A stretch of 64,000 nt of DNA. It comes from Flavobacterium luteum (GTDB taxonomy: Bacteria > Bacteroidota > Bacteroidia > Flavobacteriales > Flavobacteriaceae). The stretch covers positions 496,001 to 560,000 of the forward strand of contig NZ_WAEM01000002.1 in the NCBI RefSeq assembly GCF_008806775.1, in the 5' to 3' direction. The position numbers and the translations under genes are program-made. Positions 25,728 through 34,659 of the stretch are shown here, piece after piece; positions within the stretch are counted from its first letter, which is position 1; each line of letters starts with the position of its first letter. A model generated the notes under the pieces. The model saw only the letters and a program-made list of their open reading frames with translations, had not been told where the DNA came from and made no database searches.

Positions 25728-27506
25728 TTAAAGATTTGTATCGCCTCGCAATTGTCGGTATTTTTTCCTAGAATCTGTAAAGTAAATACTGTCTTCGTGA
25801 TGAAAAATAATTTGTTCGTATAACGACTTTGCTTTCTCAACGTCTTTGATTTGTTTATTATAAATTTCCGCCGAAAAATAATAGGCCTCGTCGATATAAA
25901 TTTCGTCTTTATGATGATTGATAATTTCTTGGTATTGGCTTAAAGCCGAAAGATAATCGCCTTGCTTTTCATATACTTTTCCTAATCGAAACAAGGTTAC
26001 ACTTTCTATGTCTTTACCTTTGAAACTTTGCAGAATTGCCTGAAATTCTGCTAATGCTTCCGTGTTTTTATTCTGATAGAGTAAATAATCGGCATGCGCA
26101 AAACGCTTCAAAGCCGTTTGAGTCGAATCGGCAACGGTGTTATCATTAATTAAAAGGAAATATTCAAGTGCATCATTGGCTATTAATTGACTAGAAGCTG
26201 ATTTGAGTGCCGCAAATTGTTTTTGAGCCCATTCAAAATCAGTTTTAAAATAACTGGTTTTAGCCGCTTTCAAACTAGCTTCGTGGCCTACAACATCATT
26301 TTTTAAATCTTCTTCAATTTGAGAATAATAAATTAAAGCTTGATTGAATTTTTCTTCAAAAAGCAAAATATCAGCCAATTCCATTTTTATATCTGCTTTT
26401 TGATATTCATTTAATGGTAATTCTAAAGCGTTTTTTAAAATTGCCTTTCCTTGCTCTGAACGGTTTAAATTAAAGGTAAGGAAATGCGCTTGAAGCGTTT
26501 GTAAAGATAAAGAATACGGGCTAATTCCAAATTCTTTCAGCAACAAATCGAGATCGGTTTCTATCGATTTATAGTCTGCTTCCTTTGCTGCATCCATTCG
26601 CATTTGAATTAAAAAAGTGTGTGCTTGAATTAATAATTCTAAATCCTTAGTATTCTCTAAAACAAAAGTCAGAATTTCTTTTGCTGTTTCTAGTTCGTTT
26701 TCTTCTTTAGCCAATTGCGCCAAGTTTACAATATTAGAAAACGTTTCAGGATTGCGTTTGTAAATGGCTTTTTCCTGAATAAATGCCTTACCGTATTCTT
26801 TTTGTTGCACATAAAACCAACTCAAATATTCATTCCAAAAAACATCTTGATTTTTCTGAGCTCTTATTAGTAAAGCTTTTCGAAGTGTTTCATTAAAAGT
26901 AACACTAGCGTCTTCGGTCATAAAATGAGACAATTGATTTTGAATCATAATAGAGCTTTGCTGATTTGTGTATGCTTCTGTCAAGAATTTTTCAATCATC
27001 ATATCGGTATTGCCTAATTGACCATAGAGCATCGCCATTTGATAATTGAAATTGAAATGAGGTTCTATTACAATTGCCAATTCGTAGGATTGCAATGCAT
27101 AATTTATCAATGCTTTTCGCTCGAAAGTCGAGGCAACTCCGTATACTTCATTTGGGTTTTTCTTGATTTTATCTAATGCCTGATCGTAATATTTCTTGGC
27201 GTTGATTTCGTTTTTTTGCAACTGAAAATTATACCCCAATTCTACCAAAAGGCTGGCTTGATTGTATTTGCTTAATCTATCTTGAATGGTTTTTTCGGCA
27301 AGTGCATATTGTTGCAATTGCTGGTAACAATCGATGACTTTTTGAAAATAATTCCCGTTTCCTGATTGCGATTTTAGTAATTCTTCGTAACTTATTTTTG
27401 CTTTTTCAAAATCGCCTTTGTCAAAATAATTCTGGGCCAATTGCTCGTTTTGAGAAAAAACAATTAGAGAGAAAAATAAGGCAGTATGTAGAAAAAGTTT
27501 TTTCAT
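25728..27506 (-). CDS. Exported tetratricopeptide repeat protein
   Basis: 592 residues with signal peptide MKKLFLHTALFFSLIVFSQ. The mature part is a chain of TPR helix pairs from about residue 25 (NYFDKGDFEKAKISYEELLK) to the C-terminus (AEIYNKQIKDVEKAKSLYEQ), covering about fifteen repeats. It is probably a periplasmic scaffold. The last repeats resemble the TPR type found in outer-membrane assembly and tol-pal accessory proteins, but no specific role can be assigned. It lies 41 bp upstream of the DUF4286 gene. Confidence 0.8.
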   Translation of the reverse strand: MKKLFLHTALFFSLIVFSQNEQLAQNYFDKGDFEKAKISYEELLKSQSGNGNYFQKVIDCYQQLQQYALAEKTIQDRLSKYNQASLLVELGYNFQLQKNEINAKKYYDQALDKIKKNPNEVYGVASTFERKALINYALQSYELAIVIEPHFNFNYQMAMLYGQLGNTDMMIEKFLTEAYTNQQSSIMIQNQLSHFMTEDASVTFNETLRKALLIRAQKNQDVFWNEYLSWFYVQQKEYGKAFIQEKAIYKRNPETFSNIVNLAQLAKEENELETAKEILTFVLENTKDLELLIQAHTFLIQMRMDAAKEADYKSIETDLDLLLKEFGISPYSLSLQTLQAHFLTFNLNRSEQGKAILKNALELPLNEYQKADIKMELADILLFEEKFNQALIYYSQIEEDLKNDVVGHEASLKAAKTSYFKTDFEWAQKQFAALKSASSQLIANDALEYFLLINDNTVADSTQTALKRFAHADYLLYQNKNTEALAEFQAILQSFKGKDIESVTLFRLGKVYEKQGDYLSALSQYQEIINHHKDEIYIDEAYYFSAEIYNKQIKDVEKAKSLYEQIIFHHEDSIYFTDSRKKYRQLRGDTNL

Positions 27507-27629
27507 TTATTTAGATAACAACGACAATGTACTAAAGTAACACTTTTGTGATAAATTAGTACATCGTTTTAAAAAGATTGACTTTTTAATTGATATGACT
27601 ATTCTTGCTTAGAACCGAAAATTTATTTT

Positions 27630-27752
27630 AACCGCATAGAGGCATCGATTTTAAGTTTTGCGTTTAAAATGCTCCGCTTCTTTATCGACATCATAAGCTA
27701 TCTTAAAAAAATATTTTCTGTCTTCTACTCTTTTCTATGTTTCTATGTGGTT
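27630..27752. repeat. MITE-like element with about 19-bp inverted ends
   Basis: Left end AACCGCATAGAGGCATCGA (27630-27648) and right end TCTATGTTTCTATGTGGTT (27734-27752) are imperfect inverted repeats; the inverted right end reads AACCACATAGAAACATAGA, identical at 15 of 19 positions. The 123-bp unit has no ORF and fills the gap between serS and the TPR gene. Sequences of this form are, to my recollection, dispersed in Flavobacterium genomes. Confidence 0.55.
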
Positions 27753-27768
27753 TTCTTTTCTCGCCCTT

Positions 27769-29040
27769 TTAGTCAATAATATCAAACCCACAATAACTTC
27801 TCAATACCTCAGGAATTACAATGCCTTCTGGGGTTTGATAATTTTCTAAAATTCCAGCTAACACTCTCGGTAAAGCCAATGAACTTCCGTTAAGCGTATG
27901 CGCCAACTGATTTTTTCCGTCTTTGTCCTTGAAACGCAATTTCAAACGATTGGCTTGAAAGGTCTCGAAATTAGATACCGAACTAATTTCTAACCAACGG
28001 TCTTGAGCGGTCGAAAACACTTCGAAATCATAAGTCAATGCTGAAGTAAAACCCATATCTCCGCCACACAAACGCAAAATTCGGTAGGGCAATTTCAGTT
28101 CTTGAAGTATTTGTTTTACATGTTCTACCATACCTTCTAGCGCTTCATAGGATTTTTCAGGATGCTCCACACGAACGATTTCTACTTTATCAAATTGATG
28201 CAAACGATTCAATCCGCGCACGTGAGCACCGTATGAACCCGCTTCTCTTCTGAAACATGGTGTGTAAGCAGTATATAAAACTGGTAATTCACTTTCGTTT
28301 AAAATAACATCTCGAAATAAGTTAGTCACTGGAACTTCCGCAGTCGGAATCAGATACAAATCATCAATGGTAGAATGGTACATTTGTCCTTCTTTATCAG
28401 GCAATTGCCCTGTCCCGTATCCTGAAGCTTCATTGACCAAATGGGGCACTTGTACTTCATTGTACCCTGCTGCTGTATTTTTGTCTAAAAAATAATTAAT
28501 TAAAGCACGTTGAAGTTTAGCACCTTTTCCTTTATAGACTGGGAATCCCGCACCAGTAATTTTTACGCCCAATTCAAAATCGATAATGTCATATTTTTTT
28601 ACCAATTCCCAATGCGGTTGCGCGCCTTCGTGTAAAACTGGAATAGTACCTTCTTGAAAAACAGTTAGGTTTTCTTCTGGTGTTTTCCCCTCTGGAACAA
28701 TGTCGGCAGGAAGATTAGGTAAAGTGTATAATTTTTGATTCAATTCATGAGCTAAAGCATCTGCTTTTTCAGCTAATCCTTTGCTTTTTTCTTTTAATTG
28801 AACTGTTTTTTGTTTTAAAATTGTCGCTTTTTCTTTTTCACCACTTTTCATCAAATCGCCAATGGATGCTGATAATTTATTAGATTCAGATAAAATAGTG
28901 TCCAACTCTACTTGTGTAGCGCGACGTTTTTCATCCAGTTGTACCACCTCAGCCACTATCGAAGCAGCATCGATATTTCTTTTAGCCAAAGCTTTGATTA
29001 CTTTTTCTTGATTCTCTCTAATAAATGCGATTTGTAACAT
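27769..29040 (-). CDS. serS: Serine--tRNA ligase
   Basis: 423 residues, the standard length. A class II synthetase that charges tRNA-Ser. Residues about 28-105 form the two-helix coiled-coil arm that grips the long variable arm of the tRNA. The catalytic domain shows ITGAGFPVYKGKGAKLQRAL (motif 1 region), TPCFRREAGSYG with LNRLHQFDKVEIV (motif 2) and HTLNGSSLALPRVLAGILEN (motif 3, with the conserved Arg). It is the leftmost-reading head of the housekeeping cluster, with its own -7 element. Confidence 0.97.
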   Translation of the reverse strand: MLQIAFIRENQEKVIKALAKRNIDAASIVAEVVQLDEKRRATQVELDTILSESNKLSASIGDLMKSGEKEKATILKQKTVQLKEKSKGLAEKADALAHELNQKLYTLPNLPADIVPEGKTPEENLTVFQEGTIPVLHEGAQPHWELVKKYDIIDFELGVKITGAGFPVYKGKGAKLQRALINYFLDKNTAAGYNEVQVPHLVNEASGYGTGQLPDKEGQMYHSTIDDLYLIPTAEVPVTNLFRDVILNESELPVLYTAYTPCFRREAGSYGAHVRGLNRLHQFDKVEIVRVEHPEKSYEALEGMVEHVKQILQELKLPYRILRLCGGDMGFTSALTYDFEVFSTAQDRWLEISSVSNFETFQANRLKLRFKDKDGKNQLAHTLNGSSLALPRVLAGILENYQTPEGIVIPEVLRSYCGFDIID

Positions 29041-29060
29041 ATATCTATTTTTAATGTTCG

Positions 29061-29068
29061 CAAATTTA
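29061..29068 (-). promoter_or_regulatory. Candidate -7 element for serS
   Basis: On the minus strand this reads TAAATTTG, an exact TAnnTTTG match 21 bases before the ATG. A TTG lies 25 bases further upstream, slightly beyond the usual 17-23 spacing. Confidence 0.5.
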
Positions 29069-29211
29069 AGGAATTCCTTTTTATTAAAACCAGCAAAAGA
29101 AAAAAGTTGAGTATCCTATAAATGCATGACTTTGAACTCAATATTTGCCCTTTACGTCTTAATTAACATTTAGATATTCAAATATTAGTTAAATTCGCAG
29201 AAACCTTCAAC

Positions 29212-31137
29212 TTGATGAAAAAATTAATGCTTTTTTATTTACTGCTTTCTTTTACATTAATCTATGCTCAAGATTCTGAGAATGATTTTGATGCTATTGT
29301 AAAAAATGAGAGAAAATCGGCGCTAAAAAGAATGTCTTTTGTTACCAATCCCAATACTGAAAATTACGATATTGTATACCATCGCTTGCGCTTAAAAGTG
29401 GATCCTTCTGTCCAATATATTGATGGCGAAGTCACTACAAAATATATTGCCAAACAAAATCTAAATTCAGTAACATTTGATTTGGCCAATGAATTAGTTG
29501 TAAGCAGCGTTAAACAAAGAAATGCTACTTTAACTTTTACAAGAAGTGGCAATAATGAATTAATCATTAATTTGCCCCTACAACAAAATGAAAATGTTCT
29601 TGACTCTGTGAGCATTACCTATTCTGGAATGCCTCCTACCTCTGGATTTGGTTCGTTTATTACCAGCCAACACAACTCAACTCCTGTTTTATGGACATTA
29701 TCCGAACCATTTGGCGCTTTAGAATGGTGGCCTTGCAAACAAGATTTAAATGATAAAGTAGATAGTATTGATGTTTTTATTACCGCTCCATCGAGCTATG
29801 TTTCCGTTTCGAATGGTGTAGAGCAATCCCAAAAAAACAACACTGACGGAACCAAAACGACTCGTTTTCATCATGGCTATCCAATTCCTGCTTATCTTAT
29901 TGCTATTGCTGTAACTAATTATAGCATCTATACCCAACAAGCGGGAAAAGTTCCGAATCAGTTTCCAATAGTTAATTATTTGTATCCAGAAGCCTTAAAT
30001 GCTAATTTAACGAATTTAGATCAAACGCCTCTACTTATAGACTTTTTCGAATCGATTGTTACTCCGTATCCTTTTAGAAAGGAGAAATACGGTCACGCGC
30101 AATTTGGTTGGGGAGGCGGAATGGAACATACTACCGTATCATTCATGGTTAGCTTTGGAAGAAGTTTAATTGCTCACGAGTTAGCGCATCAATGGTTTGG
30201 CGATAAAGTAACTTGTGGCTCTTGGAATGACATTTGGTTGAACGAAGGATTCGCTACTTATTTGGCTTCATTGTCCATAGAACATTTTGATGGTGAAGCA
30301 GCATTTATTTCTGACAAAAGCAACATGATAAATAGCATTACTGCTGTTAATTACGGTTCGGTTTATTTAACTAATGATGAAGCTACTGACGTGAATCGAA
30401 TATTTAGCAGTCGATTAAGCTATCAGAAAGGGGCTATGGTTTTGAACATGCTCCGATTAAAATTAGGCACGACCAATTTCTATCAAGCATTAAAAAATTA
30501 TTTAAACGATCCTGATTTGGCTTATGGATATGCCAAAACTCCTGATTTAAAAAGGCATCTTGAAGCAGTTTCAGGAATAAATTTAACGGAGTTTTTTAAC
30601 GATTGGGTATACAATCAAGGGTATCCTTCCTATTCTATTAGTTCGAAAAATCTTGCGCCAGGAAAGGCTGAAATTACAATCAATCAAACACAATCGCATC
30701 CTTCGGTTTCTTTTTTTGAAATGAATGTTCCAATTCGAATAATTGGTGCAAATGGAGAACAAAAAGATGTAATTTTAGATCACAAAACCAATGGGCAGGT
30801 ATTTGTTGTTGATGTTCCTTTTACGGTTACTGAAGTACAATTTGACCCTAAAAAGGAGCTTATTTCGAGAAACAATACTGCTAATTTAAAAACTGGTTCT
30901 TTTGATTTAAAAAACGATATCACTTTATATCCAAATCCTGCAATGAATCAACTCACATTAAGCTTGCCTCAAGGAATTACTATTAATAAAACCACTATTT
31001 ATAATAATTTAGGACAAAAAGTAATGGAATCGACCTCTGAAACAAATTGGGATATTTCTTCTTTAGCAACAGGCGTTTATTATTTTAATACTATTACTAA
31101 TTTAGGAATGCAACAACTGAGTTTCATCAAAAATTAG
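29212..31137 (+). CDS. Secreted M1 family zinc aminopeptidase with T9SS domain
   Basis: 641 residues. Signal peptide MMKKLMLFYLLLSFTLIYAQ, with a second in-frame Met at 29215. The aminopeptidase N-like domain (about 35-470) has the exopeptidase motif GGMEHTTVSF, the zinc site HELAHQWFGD (about residue 320) and the third ligand in WLNEGFATYLA. A catalytic Tyr region is present at LSYQKGAMVLNML. A C-terminal beta segment and T9SS domain (TLYPNPAMNQLTLSLPQG) send it to the surface or medium, where it would trim peptides for nutrition. It stands alone, divergent from serS. Confidence 0.9.
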   Translation: MMKKLMLFYLLLSFTLIYAQDSENDFDAIVKNERKSALKRMSFVTNPNTENYDIVYHRLRLKVDPSVQYIDGEVTTKYIAKQNLNSVTFDLANELVVSSVKQRNATLTFTRSGNNELIINLPLQQNENVLDSVSITYSGMPPTSGFGSFITSQHNSTPVLWTLSEPFGALEWWPCKQDLNDKVDSIDVFITAPSSYVSVSNGVEQSQKNNTDGTKTTRFHHGYPIPAYLIAIAVTNYSIYTQQAGKVPNQFPIVNYLYPEALNANLTNLDQTPLLIDFFESIVTPYPFRKEKYGHAQFGWGGGMEHTTVSFMVSFGRSLIAHELAHQWFGDKVTCGSWNDIWLNEGFATYLASLSIEHFDGEAAFISDKSNMINSITAVNYGSVYLTNDEATDVNRIFSSRLSYQKGAMVLNMLRLKLGTTNFYQALKNYLNDPDLAYGYAKTPDLKRHLEAVSGINLTEFFNDWVYNQGYPSYSISSKNLAPGKAEITINQTQSHPSVSFFEMNVPIRIIGANGEQKDVILDHKTNGQVFVVDVPFTVTEVQFDPKKELISRNNTANLKTGSFDLKNDITLYPNPAMNQLTLSLPQGITINKTTIYNNLGQKVMESTSETNWDISSLATGVYYFNTITNLGMQQLSFIKN

Positions 31138-31335
31138 ATGAAAATCATGCAATTGCTTCGTCTGTTCGTCCCGATAATTATCAAAGTTATCAGGTCAAAT
31201 GTGCAAGACCCATAAAATCTCTGAAATCTTATTTACTAACACAAAAATCTGAAAATTAATTCATTCAACGCTTACTAATTGTTATAGGGATGACGTAGCA
31301 CTTTTTGAAACAAATTACCCTTTGTTCTACACCCA

Positions 31336-33084
31336 TCACTCCCTCACAAACTTCCCGTTCCAATCGCCTTTATCCGTTTTTAAAACTAAAATATAAATGC
31401 CTTTTTTTAACGCACTTACATCTATGTTTTGGTGTTTTTTGATGTTGTCTATAACCGTTTGACCCAGTATATTGATAATGGTAATTTTCTGAATAGTATA
31501 CTTTTCGTTTTCAGGTAAATGTATAGCTATACTGTTTTTGGTTGGGTTTGGATACAATGCAATAGCGTTTTTATCGGCTACAATTGGATCAATCCCCAAA
31601 CAATCTACATTTAGGTTCAGAGCCATGGTGGTGGTAATGCCGCACTCGTTAGTCATGGTGCACGTATAAACACCAGTATCTGATGCTAACGCATTGTTTA
31701 TCGTTAAAACCCCTGTAGTTTGCAATGGTACAACAACCTCATTTTTTTTCCAGACATAAGTAGCCGCATTGGTGTTTTGCACATCAAAGGTAAAGGCGTC
31801 CCCTACACAAGGATTAAAGGTGTTAGTAGTAAACTCATGGTAGGACGGCTTACGGCATATTTCGATGAGGTTTTCAGGACTCAAAAGTTTGCGGATACCA
31901 GAGCGGTCATTATCAGAATAATCATAATAAAGCGATTTTGCTGTATTGGTAGTGGCATCATACTTAAATATGCCCGAATCTCGGGTTACAGTACCCATAA
32001 AATCACCGTTACTGGTTCTCATTAACGAGGTTGGGTATTGTAAAGGACCACTGCTATTTTCGGGACAACTAGTAAAATTTTGTTTTACTTCTAGCACATT
32101 AGTGGCAGGGGTATATTCAAACAGGGTACCATAATTAGTCGCTGCTGGGTTGCTGCACCCTTGTGGTGGTACTCCACTTTCATGACACACACCATATAGT
32201 TTGCCGTTATCGCCTTTTACTAAATTCGTAGGATGACCACCTGTGGTAAGTCCCTCAAAATCTATTTTTTTTGTAAAAACATTGGTAGTAATATCAAACT
32301 CGAATAATGTTCCTGCTGGAGGGGAACCAGCACTTCCATAAATCCCACCGTTGTTAGTTACACCCATCAATTTGCCTGGCGTTACCTCAATTAATTGACC
32401 CACGGGAGCAGCCCCAAAAACATCTGCATTGCACCCAAATTGAAACACAATACTCCATTTGTTTGTAGTGGTATTGATCTTGAAGATTACTCCTAGGGTG
32501 GTTTTATCAAGAGGGGTCTGGCAATATCTATAAGACGCAGTACCATATAGGTTTCCATCGGAGGCTTTCATTAACTCGCTGTTAAAACTAAAACCGGCAT
32601 CCAATTTACCACCCAATATTGTAGTGGTTTCTGTGGCTATATCATATTTATAAATATATTGATTAGTTGCCCCATAGAGTTGTCCTGGCACAGGCTCTAT
32701 AACTCCAATGCGGGGAAATACTGCATTAACTGCAATGCCAAATTCAAAATACTTAACCACCCTGTATTTGTCTAAAACCAAGTCGTATTCAAACAAAACT
32801 CCACCTGTTGTATCGGAGCCTTGAGGTCCCAAGTTACCCCCAAGTTGAGTAGTACCATACAGCTTCCCGTTACTAGCAAGAAACAATTTTCCCTCTGGTT
32901 CATAACCGTGTATGGAGTCGAACTCGTGCATCAGCATAGGGTTTAAACCATTTATATCATATTTAGCGATGGTGCCGTAAGTGCCATAGTATTTTTTGCT
33001 ACTCGCATTTACACTCCACAATTCTTTTTGGGCATAACTCGTTACTAGGGTGAATAAAGTGAGTAGTATAAGGATTTTTTTCAT
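31336..33084 (-). CDS. Secreted GloVer-repeat protein with Ig-like and T9SS domains
   Basis: About 582 residues from the ATG at 33084 (MKKILILLTLFTLVTSYAQ, a good signal peptide); an in-frame ATG at 33144 would add a non-signal extension. Residues about 30-400 carry tandem repeats with LYGTTQLGGN, GVLFEYD and GKLYGVCHE patterns, which fit the GloVer tandem-repeat family and predict a beta-propeller. An Ig-like domain follows (YVWKKNEVVVPLQTTGVL ... DTGVYTCTMTNECG), then a T9SS domain (ALYPNPTKNSIAIHLPENE). Likely surface-attached binding protein of unknown ligand. It follows the 33182-34339 gene closely and is probably cotranscribed. Confidence 0.8.
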   Translation of the reverse strand: MKKILILLTLFTLVTSYAQKELWSVNASSKKYYGTYGTIAKYDINGLNPMLMHEFDSIHGYEPEGKLFLASNGKLYGTTQLGGNLGPQGSDTTGGVLFEYDLVLDKYRVVKYFEFGIAVNAVFPRIGVIEPVPGQLYGATNQYIYKYDIATETTTILGGKLDAGFSFNSELMKASDGNLYGTASYRYCQTPLDKTTLGVIFKINTTTNKWSIVFQFGCNADVFGAAPVGQLIEVTPGKLMGVTNNGGIYGSAGSPPAGTLFEFDITTNVFTKKIDFEGLTTGGHPTNLVKGDNGKLYGVCHESGVPPQGCSNPAATNYGTLFEYTPATNVLEVKQNFTSCPENSSGPLQYPTSLMRTSNGDFMGTVTRDSGIFKYDATTNTAKSLYYDYSDNDRSGIRKLLSPENLIEICRKPSYHEFTTNTFNPCVGDAFTFDVQNTNAATYVWKKNEVVVPLQTTGVLTINNALASDTGVYTCTMTNECGITTTMALNLNVDCLGIDPIVADKNAIALYPNPTKNSIAIHLPENEKYTIQKITIINILGQTVIDNIKKHQNIDVSALKKGIYILVLKTDKGDWNGKFVRE

Positions 33085-33181
33085 AATTTTTGTTGTGTAA
33101 ATAGATAATAGACGGATAGATGATAAACTAAATGTTGATACCAAGTAAAATACGCTGTTTTTATTTCTACTTATATTCTCG

Positions 33182-34339
33182 TTACTTTACTAAATTTCGG
33201 TTAATTTGATAATTAAAAAGAGTATCCTCACAACTGCCACTAATGGTTAAGGTTAATAATCCAAGGTTATTGTTACCATTTGCCACTTTCGTTGTGGTAA
33301 CCGTTAACTTAGTACTCTCTGAAGCCGAACTGGTGCTAAAAGTCCAACCGGTGTTGGGTGCTGTCCAAGTATAGGTAAATCCTGAAGGAGGATTAGGATA
33401 CGTTATTGTAAAGGTATTTTGCCCTGTAGGCAAGCATGCTGCCGGTGCTAAAGGAGCATTTAAAGTAGCAAGTGTTGTTAGCGTAGTTGATATAAATTCT
33501 GGTGCTAAAGGAGCTCCTACAAGACTTTTTGTAACACAGGTAGAGTGAGAGCCCGGAGGAAAAGCGACCGTAGATACCCCTCCATCTGCGGTATTAGGAT
33601 TTAACCTGCCATAGCAACATTGTAGGGTAATAGGAGTAACTAAATCTCCTGTTGTAAAAGTAATCGAGCTAGTGTCTGCTGAAACGTAGAAGCTTGATGA
33701 TGAAATAATACTATTAGGTATACCACTCCAATAATAGCTGTCAAACCCTATGGCATCATTAGCATTGTCACTCACAATTTGATCTACAGAGTAAGTGTAT
33801 TGCGTGTTTGGTTTTAAGCAGGTAGGGCCTACAATTATAGGTAATGCTGTAGTGAAGGTTTTAAAAACATCAAAAGTTATAGAGCTGCCAGAACCGCTTT
33901 GGTTATAAATTATTTCAACCTGGCCTTTGCTACGAGCATAACTAGAGTTGGTTTGTTCAGTAGAGGTTGGTCGGTATTTTTTATTATAGGTAATAATGTT
34001 TGCTGTTAAGCCATCAGCAGGCTGTGTAGGGCTGTTATAATTGTCAGGAGTTGTTGTACTGTTAGAAAGATCACCTTTCAGAGTCCAACTAGGAGTAGTA
34101 GCCCCCGCTGGCGGATTAAAAGTAAACGTACCGCCACCACCAGGGTCTGGCATGGCCACCATACCGCCATCACCTACTTTACCAGTTGGGCCTGTACCGA
34201 GTACACCGCCTATTCCTGCTACTACAACGGTACATCCCTCAGGTACGGATACGGTTTGAGCATGACTGGCGGTCATGACTAATACTAAAACTGCCAAGGC
34301 GAGTTGTGTGTTCTTGAAAAATTGTTTTATGTTTATCAT
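33182..34339 (-). CDS. Secreted Gly/Thr/Ser-rich protein with PKD-like domain, unknown function
   Basis: 385 residues with signal peptide ending SHAQ. A Gly-rich stretch (GIGGVLGTGPTGKVGDGG) leads into beta-rich, Thr/Ser/Pro-rich sequence. Residues about 300-380 look like the PKD-like domain of Bacteroidota surface proteins (YTWTAPNTGWTFSTSSASES). No YPNP-type T9SS sorting domain is visible, so it may be periplasmic, released, or attached through a partner. It precedes the GloVer-repeat gene by about 100 bp. A poly-A/poly-G tract and an inverted repeat lie upstream. I do not recognise a specific function. Confidence 0.65.
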   Translation of the reverse strand: MINIKQFFKNTQLALAVLVLVMTASHAQTVSVPEGCTVVVAGIGGVLGTGPTGKVGDGGMVAMPDPGGGGTFTFNPPAGATTPSWTLKGDLSNSTTTPDNYNSPTQPADGLTANIITYNKKYRPTSTEQTNSSYARSKGQVEIIYNQSGSGSSITFDVFKTFTTALPIIVGPTCLKPNTQYTYSVDQIVSDNANDAIGFDSYYWSGIPNSIISSSSFYVSADTSSITFTTGDLVTPITLQCCYGRLNPNTADGGVSTVAFPPGSHSTCVTKSLVGAPLAPEFISTTLTTLATLNAPLAPAACLPTGQNTFTITYPNPPSGFTYTWTAPNTGWTFSTSSASESTKLTVTTTKVANGNNNLGLLTLTISGSCEDTLFNYQINRNLVK

Positions 34340-34357
34340 GTTTGTTTTTTATAAATT

Positions 34358-34445
34358 GTTAAAGAAACTAAAATAAGCGTTTAAGAAGAGCTATTTAGAT
34401 TTACGGGAGTTTGTTGCTTCGTTTCCCACTGTGAGTTTCTTTAAC
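34358..34445. repeat. 12-bp inverted repeat upstream of a secreted protein gene
   Basis: GTTAAAGAAACT (34358-34369) and AGTTTCTTTAAC (34434-34445) are perfect inverted repeats 64 bases apart. They span the leader of the minus-strand gene starting at 34339. They could form an mRNA stem or mark a small invertible segment. Confidence 0.55.
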
Positions 34446-34450
34446 CTTCT

Positions 34451-34469
34451 AAAAAAAAAGGGGGGGGGG
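34451..34469. repeat. Homopolymer tract: nine A followed by ten G
   Basis: A9 (34451-34459) and G10 (34460-34469) lie 112-130 bp upstream of the minus-strand gene starting at 34339. G runs of ten are striking in AT-rich DNA and are prone to slippage, a common basis of phase variation. The remaining gap to 34659 is AT-rich and shows nothing else I can support. Confidence 0.8.
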
Positions 34470-34659
34470 TAAATCTCATATAGCAATTTGTATTTGAGCA
34501 TGTTATAAACATTTGAAATCAAAGTTATAAAAAAAATCGTGTTAAAATTATTTTTTTTATTAACAAATTGTAATTTTTAGGAAAGTTTTAAAATAGCTGT
34601 GAATCAGTAGTAAAAGATGAAGTGTGTAGATAACCGTTGGCGAAAATTTTCGAAAAAAA

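Noticed and set aside
31138-31335. Possible regulatory or repeat element between the M1 peptidase and GloVer genes
   Set aside because: Only short AT-rich inverted stretches (ATAATTATC, GTTATCAGG) are seen; no stable hairpin with T-run and no motif I can support.
34041-34259. Plus-strand ORF opposite the Gly-rich secreted protein
   Set aside because: Pro/Gly-rich translation is the mirror of the Gly-rich coding strand; the minus-strand frame has a signal peptide and full length.
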